Source: Sphingomonas sp. CFBP 13720
GTDB taxonomy: Bacteria > Pseudomonadota > Alphaproteobacteria > Sphingomonadales > Sphingomonadaceae
NCBI RefSeq assembly: GCF_014842075.1
Contig: NZ_JACYVA010000001.1
Span: 952,278-1,016,277 of the forward strand
Length of the DNA stretch: 64,000 nt
Direction: 5' to 3'
Shown one piece after another: positions 47,509 to 55,907 of this stretch (position 1 is the stretch's first letter; the number at the start of each line of letters is the position of its first letter). The notes under the pieces are model-generated. The model did no database searches and had not been told where the DNA came from. It saw only the letters and a list, made by a program, of their open reading frames with translations. The position numbers were made by a program, and so were the translations under genes.

Positions 47509-48024
47509 TCAGGCTGCTTCCTTCTCCGCATATGCCGACAGCACGCGGGCGATCTGCGCCGCGGGAGCTTGGGTGATGGTCGCCAGCTTCGTTGCCGGGG
47601 CAACGATGAGGCCGACGATCTTCGCGCGCAGTTCGTCGAGCGACGGCAGCGAGGCGAGTGCCTTGATGCCTTCCGCGTCGAGCAGCTGCCCGCCCATTGC
47701 GCCGCCGACGATCTCGATCTTGTCGTTCGTCTTGGCGAAGTCGTTGATGACCCGTGCCGCAGCGACGGGATCGGTCGACGTGGCCAGCGCCGTCGGGCCG
47801 GTCAGCAGGTCGGAAACGACCGCGTACGGCGTTCCTTCGGCTGCGATCCGGGCAAGACGGTTCTTCGAGACCTTGTAGCTCGCGCCGGCTTCGCGCATCT
47901 TGTTGCGCAGGTTCGTCGATTGCGCGACGGACATGCCGAGGTTGCGGGTGACTACCACCACGCCGACCTCGTTGAAGGTGCGGTTCAGCTCGGCGACGGC
48001 TTCACTCTTCTGAGTGCGATCCAT
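47509..48024 (-). CDS. rplJ: 50S ribosomal protein L10
   Basis: The 171-residue protein is L10. It starts MDRTQKSEAVAELNRTFNEV, then LRNKMREAGASYKVSKNRLARIA, LLTGPTALA, and ends in the helices that bind L7/L12 dimers (ARVLSAYAEKEAA). It begins at ATG 48024 with AAGGAG upstream. A long leader of about 280 bases precedes it, typical of L10 autoregulation. Confidence 0.97.
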   Translation of the reverse strand: MDRTQKSEAVAELNRTFNEVGVVVVTRNLGMSVAQSTNLRNKMREAGASYKVSKNRLARIAAEGTPYAVVSDLLTGPTALATSTDPVAAARVINDFAKTNDKIEIVGGAMGGQLLDAEGIKALASLPSLDELRAKIVGLIVAPATKLATITQAPAAQIARVLSAYAEKEAA

Positions 48025-48308
48025 GCCGTTCTCCTTAACCAGGGCGCACGCCGAACCCGGCACGCGCCCGCATGAAATCCGCCCGCCGCTGTCGCGGGGG
48101 CGGGGCGAAGGTCCGTGATGGGGCATGGTCGCTACGGCGGCGCGATCCGCCGGGCGGTATCGCGGTCGTTGGCTGACCCGGACGTGCCTCGGCACGATCG
48201 GGCGATGAACGCATTCCCCGTCTCGGCAGGACATTAAGCGGGAAACCCGCACCTGCTGTCTCGGACGGACGTCGCATGCCGGCGAACCGGGCACGACGCT
48301 TGGCCGCG

Positions 48309-48337
48309 CGCTTAGGGGGAATTGCCGCGAGAGTCAA
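48309..48337 (-). promoter_or_regulatory. Candidate sigma-70 promoter of rplJ
   Basis: On the minus strand TTGACT (48337-48332) and TAAGCG (48314-48309) are exactly 17 bases apart. The -35 is near perfect and the -10 moderate. Transcription would start near 48302. Confidence 0.55.
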
Positions 48338-48351
48338 TCGCGCGAAGAGGG

Positions 48352-48380
48352 TTGACCTGTCGCGCCCGCGCTTCATTAGT
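48352..48380 (+). promoter_or_regulatory. Candidate sigma-70 promoter of cutC
   Basis: TTGACC (48352-48357) and ATTAGT (48375-48380) are 17 bases apart and end 24 bases before the cutC ATG. It diverges from the rplJ promoter with only 14 bases between their -35 boxes. Confidence 0.45.
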
Positions 48381-48404
48381 CCGATAAACCAAGGGACGGG
48401 CAAG

Positions 48405-49157
48405 ATGCGGACGACACTCGAAATCTGCATCGACACTATTGCCGGATGCGACGCTGCGATCGCGGGTGGCGCGGACCGGATCGAACTGTGCGGCGCGCTG
48501 TCGGTCGGTGGCCTTACGCCGTCGCCGGGGCTGGTCGCGCTGGTCGTGCCACGTGCCCAGGCGGCGGGGCTGAAGGTCCATGCGATGGTGCGGCCCCGCG
48601 CCGGCGACTTTGCCTATGACGCGGGCGAACTCGATACCGCGATCGCCGATGCCCGCGCGCTGATCGCCGCCGGGGTCGATGGCCTCGTCTTCGGCGCGGT
48701 GCGGGATGGCGCGCTCGACCTCGATGTGCTGTCGGCATGGACCGCCACGCTGCCCACTTCCGTCGACCGGACGCTGCACCGCGCGGTCGATCTGTTGCCC
48801 GATCCGGCCGCGGCGATCGATCCGGCGGTGGCGCTGGGTTTCGCACGCATCCTGACGTCGGGCGGCGCGGTGAAGGCGGCGGATGGGGCGGATGTGATCC
48901 GCGCGATGGTCCGGCATGCGGCGGGGCGGATCGCGATCCTGCCCGGATCGGGCGTGCGCCCCACCAATGCCGCCGCGATCCTGACCGCGACCGGGGCGGG
49001 TGAGATCCATGCATCGGCCGGCGCCCCGATCGCGGAACGCGACGCGCGGGTGCGCGACCTTGGCTTTGCCGGTGCCGGGCTTGCCCGCACCGATCCGGCG
49101 ACCGTGCGCGCGTTGCGCACCGCCATCGACCTTTACGACACGGGAGAAGCGGCATGA
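48405..49157 (+). CDS. cutC: CutC-family copper homeostasis protein
   Basis: The 250-residue barrel protein matches CutC. It opens TTLEICIDTIAGCDAAIAGGADRIELCGALSVGGLTPS, followed by HAMVRPRAGDF, GVDGLVFGAV, HRAVDLLPDP, RILTSGG and ILPGSGVRPTNAA. CutC was named for copper tolerance; its direct role is disputed. GGGACGGGCAAG lies before ATG 48405. Its stop overlaps the beta-galactosidase start by ATGA, a sugar-enzyme link that fits suggestions that CutC handles a metabolite. Confidence 0.92.
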   Translation: MRTTLEICIDTIAGCDAAIAGGADRIELCGALSVGGLTPSPGLVALVVPRAQAAGLKVHAMVRPRAGDFAYDAGELDTAIADARALIAAGVDGLVFGAVRDGALDLDVLSAWTATLPTSVDRTLHRAVDLLPDPAAAIDPAVALGFARILTSGGAVKAADGADVIRAMVRHAAGRIAILPGSGVRPTNAAAILTATGAGEIHASAGAPIAERDARVRDLGFAGAGLARTDPATVRALRTAIDLYDTGEAA

Positions 49158-52054
49158 CGACGATCGGCCGGCGCGGTTTGTTGAGCGGAACCGCAGGAAC
49201 GTTGGCGGTGGCCGCCCTGCCCGCCCCGGCATGGAGTGCCCCGCGTGGCGCCGCGCCGGCGGGCCTCCCCGATGGCCTTGCCCCGCGTGGTGGCCTGCCC
49301 GATCGGCTGCCGGTCGAAGACCCTTCGCGGCTGTTGCTGTCGCACGGCTGGCTGTTCCACGACGGCGATATCGAAACGCCGCCGCCGCTGACGCACGAAG
49401 CGACCTATCTGAATGCCAAGGCCGGCAATGCGCGCGGCGCGGCGGCGATGGAATATGACGACAGCGACTGGGCATCGGTCACGCTGCCGCACGACTGGGC
49501 ATCGGCACAGCCCTTCGTCGAAACGGCCAACGTATCGCAGGGCTATCGTCCACGTGGCATCGGCTGGTATCGCCGGACGCTGCGCCTCGACCCCGCCGAT
49601 CGCGGCAAGCGGCTGGAACTGCATTTCGGTGCCATCGCCACCGCTGCGACGATCTGGATCAACGGCAGCGTCGCGGCGCGCAACTTCTCCGGCTACAATG
49701 CCGTATCGGTCGACCTGACGCCGTTCGCGCGGTTCGGCGACGAACTGAACGTCATCGTCGTCCGCGTCGATGCGACGCAGATGGAGGGATGGTGGTACGA
49801 GGGCGCCGGCCTGTACCGCCATGTCTGGCTCGCGAAGCGCGCGCCGGTCTCGATCGCGACCGACGGCGTGCATTGCGATCCGCGCCGAGGCGACGATGGT
49901 CGCTGGCGCGTACTGGTGACGGTGTCGCTGGAAAGCATTGCGCGCGAACCGGCGACGGCCACCACGCGCGCGGAACTGCTCGATCCCGCCGGGCGCATCG
50001 TGGCGACCGGATCGGTCCAGTCCACGCTCGCCCCGCTGGGCGAAGCGACCGCGCGACTGTCGCTCGACATCGCCGGTCCCGCCCTGTGGTCGATCGAAAC
50101 GCCGACGCTCTACACCGTCCGCGTCGTCAGCACCGCGCCGGGCGGCGACGATGAACGCAGCATCGCCATCGGCTTCCGCACGATCCGGTTCGACGCCGAT
50201 CGCGGCTTCTTCCTGAACGAAACGGCGGTGAAGCTGAAGGGCGTGTGCCTGCATCAGGATCATGCCGGGGTCGGCGTGGCGGTGCCCGATGCGTTGCTCG
50301 CGTGGCGGCTGCAACGGATGAAGGACACCGGCGTCAACGCGATCCGGTGTTCGCACAACGCGCAGGCCGCTGAATTCTATCAGCTTTGTGATCGGATGGG
50401 GTTTGTCGTCATGGACGAGAACCGTATATTCAACCCCGCGCCCGAAAACATGGCGCAGCTAGAATGGCTTGTGCGCAGCCACCGCAACCATCCCAGCATC
50501 ATCGTGTGGTCGGTGTTCAACGAAGAACCGATGCAGGGCACCGAGGCGGGGGTCGAAATGGTCCGCCGCATGTCTGCCGCCGTCCATGCGCTGGACGACA
50601 GCCGCCCGGTGACCGCCGCGATGAACGGATCGTTCTACGATCCGCAGAACGTCTCCAGCGTCGTCGACGTCATGGGGTTCAACTATTATCAGGGCGACTA
50701 TGACAAGTTCCATGCGCTGAACCCGACCAAGCCCAGCAGTTCGTCGGAAGATACCAGCGCCTATATGACGCGCGGCGCCTATGCGACCGACCGGGCACGC
50801 AACGTCATGTCGTCGATGGATACCGAAGCCGCGCCATGGGGCGCGACCCACCGCAACGCGTGGGCCGAAATCGCCAAACGCCCGTTCGTGGCGGGCGGGT
50901 TCGTGTGGACCGGCTTCGACTATCATGGCGAACCCACGCCCTTCACATGGCCCAGCATCGCCAGCTTCTTCGGCATTCTCGACCTGTGCGGCTTTCCCAA
51001 GACCGCGTACGACATCCATCGCGCCCACTGGATCGACGACCGGGCGGTGGTCGGCATCGCGCCGCACTGGACATGGCCGGGCCGTGAGGGACAACCGATC
51101 GAGCTGCTGGTGACCAGCAATGCCGAACGCGTCCGCATCGTGCTGAACGGGCGGATGATCGGCGAACAGGCGGTCGACCGGATCATGGGCAACGCCTTCA
51201 CCCTGCCCTACGCGCCCGGCCGCCTCGAAGCGGTGGCGCTGCGCGGCGGGCGGGAAGTGGCGCGCGCAACGCACGAAACGGCGGGACCGCCGGTCGCGCT
51301 GCGCCTGACCCCCGCACGCACCGCGATGCTGGGCGATGGCGAGGATGTGGTGCCGGTGACGATCGACGCCGTCGATGCGAAGGGGCGGCACGTCCCGACC
51401 GAAAACCGCATGGCGCGCTTCACGGTCGACGGTGCGACGCTGATCGGCGTCGGCAACGGCGATCCCAACAGCCACGAAAGCGAAAAGGCCCCGCAACGGT
51501 CGCTGTTCAACGGCCTTGCGCAGATGCTGTTGCAGGCCGGGGAAGGCCGTGGGCGCGTCAGCGTAACCGCGACGGCGGACGGGCTGCGGCCCGCACGGCT
51601 GACGATCGATCGCACCGCCGCGGCTCCACGCCCACGGGTAGCGGCGACGCCGGGCGGCTCGTTCGTCACCGGCTGGCGACGCTCCCCCGCCTTCCCGGCC
51701 GCACCCGATCCCACGCTCGCGCCGTCGGACGGCGACAACAACAGCTGGGCGTTCAGCCGCAGCGGCGTCGCCACCCCACCCGAACCGGCACGCTCGTTCC
51801 GCCTGTATCGCGCGCCATTGCCGGTCCGCCGCCGCATCGTCGCCGAAGGCGGTACGATCGCGTTTGCCAGTATCGAGGGACGCGCGACGGTCTATATCGA
51901 CGGCAAACCCGTCGCGACGAAGAACGGCGAGGCGGCGGGAACGCTGACCGCGCCGATCCCGGCGGGTGCGAAGGCGGTTGCGGTACTGGTCGAGGCGGCG
52001 GCAGGCCAGCGATCGGGCATCACCGGCACCGTACGGGTAGCCGCGCGGGAATAG
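49154..52054 (+). CDS. GH2-family beta-galactosidase, Tat-exported
   Basis: The 966-residue protein starts with a Tat-like signal (RRGLLSGTAGTLAVAALPAPAWS). It has GH2 domains in order: sugar-binding (WASVTLPHDWA), immunoglobulin-like, and the catalytic barrel with the acid/base in VWSVFNEEP and the nucleophile near MSSMDTEAAPWG. Further DUF4982-type and C-terminal domains complete it. It probably cleaves beta-galactosides in the periplasm; other GH2 activities are possible. It is coupled to cutC by ATGA. Confidence 0.9.
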   Translation: MTTIGRRGLLSGTAGTLAVAALPAPAWSAPRGAAPAGLPDGLAPRGGLPDRLPVEDPSRLLLSHGWLFHDGDIETPPPLTHEATYLNAKAGNARGAAAMEYDDSDWASVTLPHDWASAQPFVETANVSQGYRPRGIGWYRRTLRLDPADRGKRLELHFGAIATAATIWINGSVAARNFSGYNAVSVDLTPFARFGDELNVIVVRVDATQMEGWWYEGAGLYRHVWLAKRAPVSIATDGVHCDPRRGDDGRWRVLVTVSLESIAREPATATTRAELLDPAGRIVATGSVQSTLAPLGEATARLSLDIAGPALWSIETPTLYTVRVVSTAPGGDDERSIAIGFRTIRFDADRGFFLNETAVKLKGVCLHQDHAGVGVAVPDALLAWRLQRMKDTGVNAIRCSHNAQAAEFYQLCDRMGFVVMDENRIFNPAPENMAQLEWLVRSHRNHPSIIVWSVFNEEPMQGTEAGVEMVRRMSAAVHALDDSRPVTAAMNGSFYDPQNVSSVVDVMGFNYYQGDYDKFHALNPTKPSSSSEDTSAYMTRGAYATDRARNVMSSMDTEAAPWGATHRNAWAEIAKRPFVAGGFVWTGFDYHGEPTPFTWPSIASFFGILDLCGFPKTAYDIHRAHWIDDRAVVGIAPHWTWPGREGQPIELLVTSNAERVRIVLNGRMIGEQAVDRIMGNAFTLPYAPGRLEAVALRGGREVARATHETAGPPVALRLTPARTAMLGDGEDVVPVTIDAVDAKGRHVPTENRMARFTVDGATLIGVGNGDPNSHESEKAPQRSLFNGLAQMLLQAGEGRGRVSVTATADGLRPARLTIDRTAAAPRPRVAATPGGSFVTGWRRSPAFPAAPDPTLAPSDGDNNSWAFSRSGVATPPEPARSFRLYRAPLPVRRRIVAEGGTIAFASIEGRATVYIDGKPVATKNGEAAGTLTAPIPAGAKAVAVLVEAAAGQRSGITGTVRVAARE

Positions 52055-52436
52055 CGCCTGCTCCGCCTGCCTGCGGGCGGTATCAGGTGCAGGCTCCAAG
52101 GCCGATCCGGCGTGACCGGGCGTCGAACCGCACAGGCTGAACGGGCGGCACGGCTGGCGGAAGGGCGGAATGCGGATTGGAAGCGTCGTGCCGACATCCG
52201 GTGTGATGCGGTGCCTCGGCTGCCTTGAAGACTGTCACCCCGGACCTGTTCCGGGGTCCACCGTGCGGCAATCGTAGGCGGTCGAGTCTCTTTCCGCATC
52301 GCTCGCGGTCAGGTGGACCCCGGCACAGGTCCGGGGTGACGGCATGCGGCCGATTGTTCAACCAATGTCGATCCGACCCGGTGCTGTCCCCACCTACGTT
52401 TGCGCCGTATGCGTGGCGGACGGATCACCAGCCGCC
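52055..52436. other. 382-base gap with a paired REP element
   Basis: No gene is seen. The middle is occupied by two inverted 28-base REP-like arms (52235-52262 and 52312-52339). The flanks hold nothing I can name. Confidence 0.55.
52235..52339. repeat. REP-like inverted pair (BIME-like)
   Basis: The arm TCACCCCGGACCTGTTCCGG...CC (52235-52262) is repeated as its reverse complement at 52312-52339 with one mismatch in 28, and 49 bases lie between. Each arm is itself a small palindrome (CCCCGGA / TCCGGGG). A solitary arm occurs at 15226. This organisation resembles bacterial interspersed mosaic elements. Confidence 0.75.
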
Positions 52437-52835
52437 TCAATCGTCGGGCGGCACCTCATCCGGCCAGAAACCCGCGTCTGCATCCGCGTCCGCAGCACCC
52501 GTGGTCTCCGGCAATGCGGGCAGTCGCGGCACCGTGCCGTCCAGCGCGATCCGCACCGCCGCGCCCGCTGGCGTCGCCTGTTGAAAGATCGCCGTCACCT
52601 CGCGTCCGCCGCGCAGCATCGCCGCGATCCATGCTGCGCGGTCGGCCGTCAGATACCCGATCTGCACGCCGCGCACGCTGAATACACGCACCGCATTGGG
52701 ATCGACCGGGTTGCGTGGCTCGGGCGACAGCGTCACCAGCTCGCCCGGACGGCACAACAATATCTCGAACCGACGATTGCCGCCGTCGCGATTGGGATGA
52801 TCCGCCCCGACGACGTGCAGGCTCATCTCGCGCAT
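52437..52835 (-). CDS. HIRAN-domain protein
   Basis: The 132-residue product matches the HIRAN domain: SLHVVGADHPNRDGGNRRFEI, then GELVTLSPEPRNPVDPNAV with a strand RVFSVRGVQIGYLTAD. HIRAN binds single-stranded DNA ends in larger helicases; small stand-alone copies are of unknown role. The C-terminal quarter is acidic and low-complexity. ATG 52835 has GGGAG upstream; 52826 is an alternative. Confidence 0.8.
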   Translation of the reverse strand: MREMSLHVVGADHPNRDGGNRRFEILLCRPGELVTLSPEPRNPVDPNAVRVFSVRGVQIGYLTADRAAWIAAMLRGGREVTAIFQQATPAGAAVRIALDGTVPRLPALPETTGAADADADAGFWPDEVPPDD

Positions 52836-52975
52836 TGCGTGGCTCCCGGCATCGTGGTCGGTCCGGTACGGGCGACGAAAGGGGCGAGTTGCGGCATCGG
52901 TGGAACGCAACATGGGTCGGCAGCGTCTCCCCATCAACAGGGGCGACGACGAGCGCCCGACAAGGGGTCGCCACC

Positions 52976-53431
52976 ATGCCGCAACACAGCGCGGGAATCC
53001 TGCTCTATCGCCGAACGCCGTCGCCTGCCGTGCTGCTGGTCCATCCGGGGGGACCGTTCTGGGCCAAGCGACAGGAAGGCGCGTGGCAGATCCCCAAGGG
53101 CCATGTCGAACAGGACGAAGCGGTAGAGGCCGCCGCACTGCGCGAGGTGGCGGAAGAGCTGGGCGTCACCGTGTCCGCGCCGCTGGTCCCGCTGGGCACG
53201 GTGCGACAGTCGGGCGGCAAGGCGGTGTCCGCCTTCGCCGCCGAACAGGATGTCGACACCGCCGCGATCACCAGCATGACCTTCGAACTCGAATGGCCGC
53301 CGCGCAGCGGACGCGTGCGCAACTATCCCGAAGTCGATGCCGCCCGCTGGATGCCGGTCGCAGAAGCGCGCGCGATGATGCTGAAAAGCCAGTTGCCGCT
53401 GCTCGATCGGATCGAACCGCTGTTGGAATGA
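52976..53431 (+). CDS. Nudix hydrolase
   Basis: The 151-residue product has the Nudix box GHVEQDEAVEAAALREVAEELGV (consensus GX5EX7REUXEEXGU). It is preceded by QHSAGILLYRR and AWQIPKGHV, typical of the diadenosine-polyphosphate or NTP-cleaning branch. Substrate is not defined. AAGGGG lies before ATG 52976. Confidence 0.9.
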   Translation: MPQHSAGILLYRRTPSPAVLLVHPGGPFWAKRQEGAWQIPKGHVEQDEAVEAAALREVAEELGVTVSAPLVPLGTVRQSGGKAVSAFAAEQDVDTAAITSMTFELEWPPRSGRVRNYPEVDAARWMPVAEARAMMLKSQLPLLDRIEPLLE

Positions 53432-53436
53432 CGTCT

Positions 53437-53462
53437 CGCTCCCCGGTTCGCACCGGGGAGCG
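53437..53462. terminator. Bidirectional terminator between Nudix and AraD1 genes
   Basis: CGCTCCCCGGT (53437-53447) pairs perfectly with ACCGGGGAGCG (53452-53462) around TCGC. It lies between two converging genes. No long T-run is present on either side. Confidence 0.6.
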
Positions 53463-53468
53463 GTCGCG

Positions 53469-54455
53469 TCACAGCGCCCGGACGGTGACGTCCTCGGCGG
53501 CGGCGCGGGTCAGCCCGTTGCGCAGCGGCAGCGTGAACGGTGCCGCCTCGATCTCGAACGTGTCGCCGATCTCGGTCCGAACGCCGTCGGAGAACGACAG
53601 CGTCGCCGTGCCAAAGAAATGGATGTGGATATCGCCCGGCCGGCGGAACAGCGCGTATTTGAAATGATGGTGTTCGAGGTTGGACAGGCTGTGCGACATG
53701 TTCGCCTCACCTGACAGGAACGGCTTTTCCCACAACGTCGCGCCGTCGCGGACGATGCGGCTGGTCCCTTCGATATGCGACGGCGGCGGACCGACCAGCA
53801 GTTCGGGGCCGATCGACGCCTGCCGCAGCTTGGAATGCGCAAGCCATAGGTAATTATGGCGTTCGGTGACATGGTCCGAAAACTCGTTGGCCAGGCACAG
53901 CCCGATACGGTGCGGCGTGCCGTCGGGACCAATCAGGTAGATGCCCGCCAGTTCCGGTTCCTCGCCGCCGTCCTGCGCAAAGGCCGGCATGGCAAAGTCG
54001 CCGCCGGGCGCGACGAGCTGACCGCCATCGCCTTTGTAGAACCATTCGGGCTGCTGCCCGACCTCGCCCGCAGCGGGCTTGCCGCCCTCGACCCCCTCAA
54101 GGAACATCCGCATCGAATCGGTCTGCGTCGCCGCCTCGGCCGCCGCGCGGTGCATCTTGTCGCGCCCCTCGGCGGAACCGAGATGCGTCAGCCCGGTGCC
54201 GGTCATCACGACATGCGCCGGGTCTTCATGATCGATCGGCGATCCGATCACGCCCGCATCGAACAGCGCGGCGATATCGACCGCCTCGCCCTGCCCGCGC
54301 GCCGCGACCTCGTCGGCGAGCGAACGGCCCGCTTCGATCGCGGCAAGCGCCAGCGCACGCACGGTATCGCTGCCGGGGACGATATGGGCGGCCGCATCGG
54401 TCGCGGCGATAACCGCGCGCGACGGGGCGACGCGCTGCAACAGGCGCAGGGTCAT
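53469..54455 (-). CDS. AraD1-type fumarylacetoacetate-hydrolase-fold protein
   Basis: The 328-residue protein fits the AraD1/GguC branch of the FAH superfamily. It has IGSPIDHEDPAHVVMTGTGLTHLGSAEGRDKMH, PEWFYKGDGG, the metal-site EEPELAGIYLIG, and LANEFSDHVTE. Such enzymes dehydrate or split 2-keto-3-deoxy sugar acids. The pathway role is inferred from its operon with a FucP transporter and from the nearby dehydratase. Confidence 0.82.
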   Translation of the reverse strand: MTLRLLQRVAPSRAVIAATDAAAHIVPGSDTVRALALAAIEAGRSLADEVAARGQGEAVDIAALFDAGVIGSPIDHEDPAHVVMTGTGLTHLGSAEGRDKMHRAAAEAATQTDSMRMFLEGVEGGKPAAGEVGQQPEWFYKGDGGQLVAPGGDFAMPAFAQDGGEEPELAGIYLIGPDGTPHRIGLCLANEFSDHVTERHNYLWLAHSKLRQASIGPELLVGPPPSHIEGTSRIVRDGATLWEKPFLSGEANMSHSLSNLEHHHFKYALFRRPGDIHIHFFGTATLSFSDGVRTEIGDTFEIEAAPFTLPLRNGLTRAAAEDVTVRAL

Positions 54456-54465
54456 CGGATTTCCT

Positions 54466-55785
54466 TTACTTGAAGACGTCGGTGTCGGTGGGAACGTCGG
54501 CGATCGGGTTCGTCACCTTCGAACCCCACAGCGCGTAGAACAGGATGTACAGTTCGCAGACGGCGGTCAGCAGGAACGACCATTGCAGGCCATAGGCGTC
54601 GGCCAGCACGCCCTGCACCGCGACCAGCGCGCCGCCCGCGATCGCCATGATTAGCAGCCCCGACCCTTCCTCGGTCAACGGGCCAAGCCCCTTGATCCCC
54701 AGTGTGAAGATCGTCGGGAACATGATCGAATGGAACAGCCCGACGGCGATCAGCGCCCACATCGCCGCTTGCCCGGTGGCGAAGGTCGCGACGATCATCA
54801 CGACGAACGCGCCGACGCTGGCGATCGCCAGTGCGTGGCCGGCGTCCATCTTCTGCATCGCGAACGCACCGACCAGCCGGCCGACCATCATCCCGCCCCA
54901 CAGCAGGAACAGATAGTTCGACGCCTGCTGATGCGTCAGGTTGCCGATGTCAGGCTGCGACACGAAGTTGATGAACAGGTTACCGACGCCGATCTCGGCA
55001 ATCAGATAGATGAAGATGGCCGGGATGCCGAGGACGAGGTTGCGATGCGCCCACAGCGAATGGCCCTTGCGGTCCGCCTTGGCCGAACGCTGCGTCGCGG
55101 CGCCCATGGCGGGCAGCGGGAAGCGGGCGATGACGATCGCCAGCACCGCCAGCACCGCCGCGACGATCAGATAGGGCAGCACCACCGACTGGGCATCGGC
55201 CAGCCGTTCGGCCGGGGTCAGCGTGACCCCCGCCGCCGCCGTCCCCGACGTGGTGCGACCAAGGATCAGATAGCCGCCGAACAACGGTGCCAGCGTCGCG
55301 CCCGCCGAATTGAACGCCTGTACGAGGTTCAGTCGCGACGATGCCGTTTCGGGGCTGCCAACGACCGCGACATAGGGGTTGGCCGCGACCTGTAACAAGG
55401 TGATGCCGCTGGCGATGACGAACAGTGCGAACAGCGTGACGCCGTACGACGGGATCTTCGCGGCGGGCACCATCAGCAGCGCGCCGCCGGCCATCATCGC
55501 CAGCCCGATCACCATCGCGCGCTGATATCCGACGCGCTCGATCAGCTTGGCGGACGGGATCGACGCGAAGAAATAGGCGATGAACCACACGCTTTCGATC
55601 AGCGTCGTCTGGAAGTAGCTCAGCTCGAACACGCTGCGCAGATGCGGCAGCAGCGTGCCGTTGATGACGGTGATGAACCCCCACATGAAGAACAGGCTGC
55701 TCAGCAGCGTCAGCGCCGCACCATAGCTGGCCCCCGGCGGCGACGCGGCATGTGCCCGCGTGGTGGAAGTGATCGGTGCCGGCAT
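54466..55785 (-). CDS. fucP: FucP-type sugar:proton symporter (MFS)
   Basis: The 439-residue protein has twelve spans and FucP-branch motifs: SLFFMWGFITVINGTLLPHLRSVFELSYFQ, LLQVAANPYVAVVGSPETASSRLNLVQAFNSAGA, and FLLWGGMMVGRLVGAFAMQKM. FucP homologues import L-fucose, galactose or arabinose with protons. AGGAGGA lies before ATG 55785. It is followed after ten bases by the AraD1-type gene. Confidence 0.9.
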   Translation of the reverse strand: MPAPITSTTRAHAASPPGASYGAALTLLSSLFFMWGFITVINGTLLPHLRSVFELSYFQTTLIESVWFIAYFFASIPSAKLIERVGYQRAMVIGLAMMAGGALLMVPAAKIPSYGVTLFALFVIASGITLLQVAANPYVAVVGSPETASSRLNLVQAFNSAGATLAPLFGGYLILGRTTSGTAAAGVTLTPAERLADAQSVVLPYLIVAAVLAVLAIVIARFPLPAMGAATQRSAKADRKGHSLWAHRNLVLGIPAIFIYLIAEIGVGNLFINFVSQPDIGNLTHQQASNYLFLLWGGMMVGRLVGAFAMQKMDAGHALAIASVGAFVVMIVATFATGQAAMWALIAVGLFHSIMFPTIFTLGIKGLGPLTEEGSGLLIMAIAGGALVAVQGVLADAYGLQWSFLLTAVCELYILFYALWGSKVTNPIADVPTDTDVFK

Positions 55786-55834
55786 CCCTCGTCCTCCTGT
55801 GCGGGCCGGCGCGACGGTTGCCCCGTCGCATCGC

Positions 55835-55864
55835 TTGCCCTATCCGTTTTTGTCTGACTATATG
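55835..55864 (+). promoter_or_regulatory. Candidate promoter of galM, with operator-like core
   Basis: TTGCCC (55835-55840) and TATATG (55859-55864) are 18 bases apart and lie 43 bases before the galM start. TGTCTGAC (55851-55858) within the spacer resembles the half-site of GntR-type regulators that control such sugar-acid clusters. No regulator gene is in the window. Confidence 0.4.
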
Positions 55865-55907
55865 GCGCTGCACGGTGCGTCAACGGTGCCAGCGGCGGAG
55901 GATGACG

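Larger units (their letters stand above)
48025..48404 (-). promoter_or_regulatory. rplJ leader region, 380-base gap to cutC
   Basis: No gene is seen. From the predicted start near 48302 to the rplJ ATG there are about 278 bases of leader. Position and length fit an L10 leader, where L10-L12 binding represses rplJL translation. I did not confirm the Rfam fold by hand. The final part (GGTTAAGGAG on the minus strand) is the ribosome site. Two face-to-face promoters, for rplJ and cutC, occupy the upper part. Confidence 0.5.
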
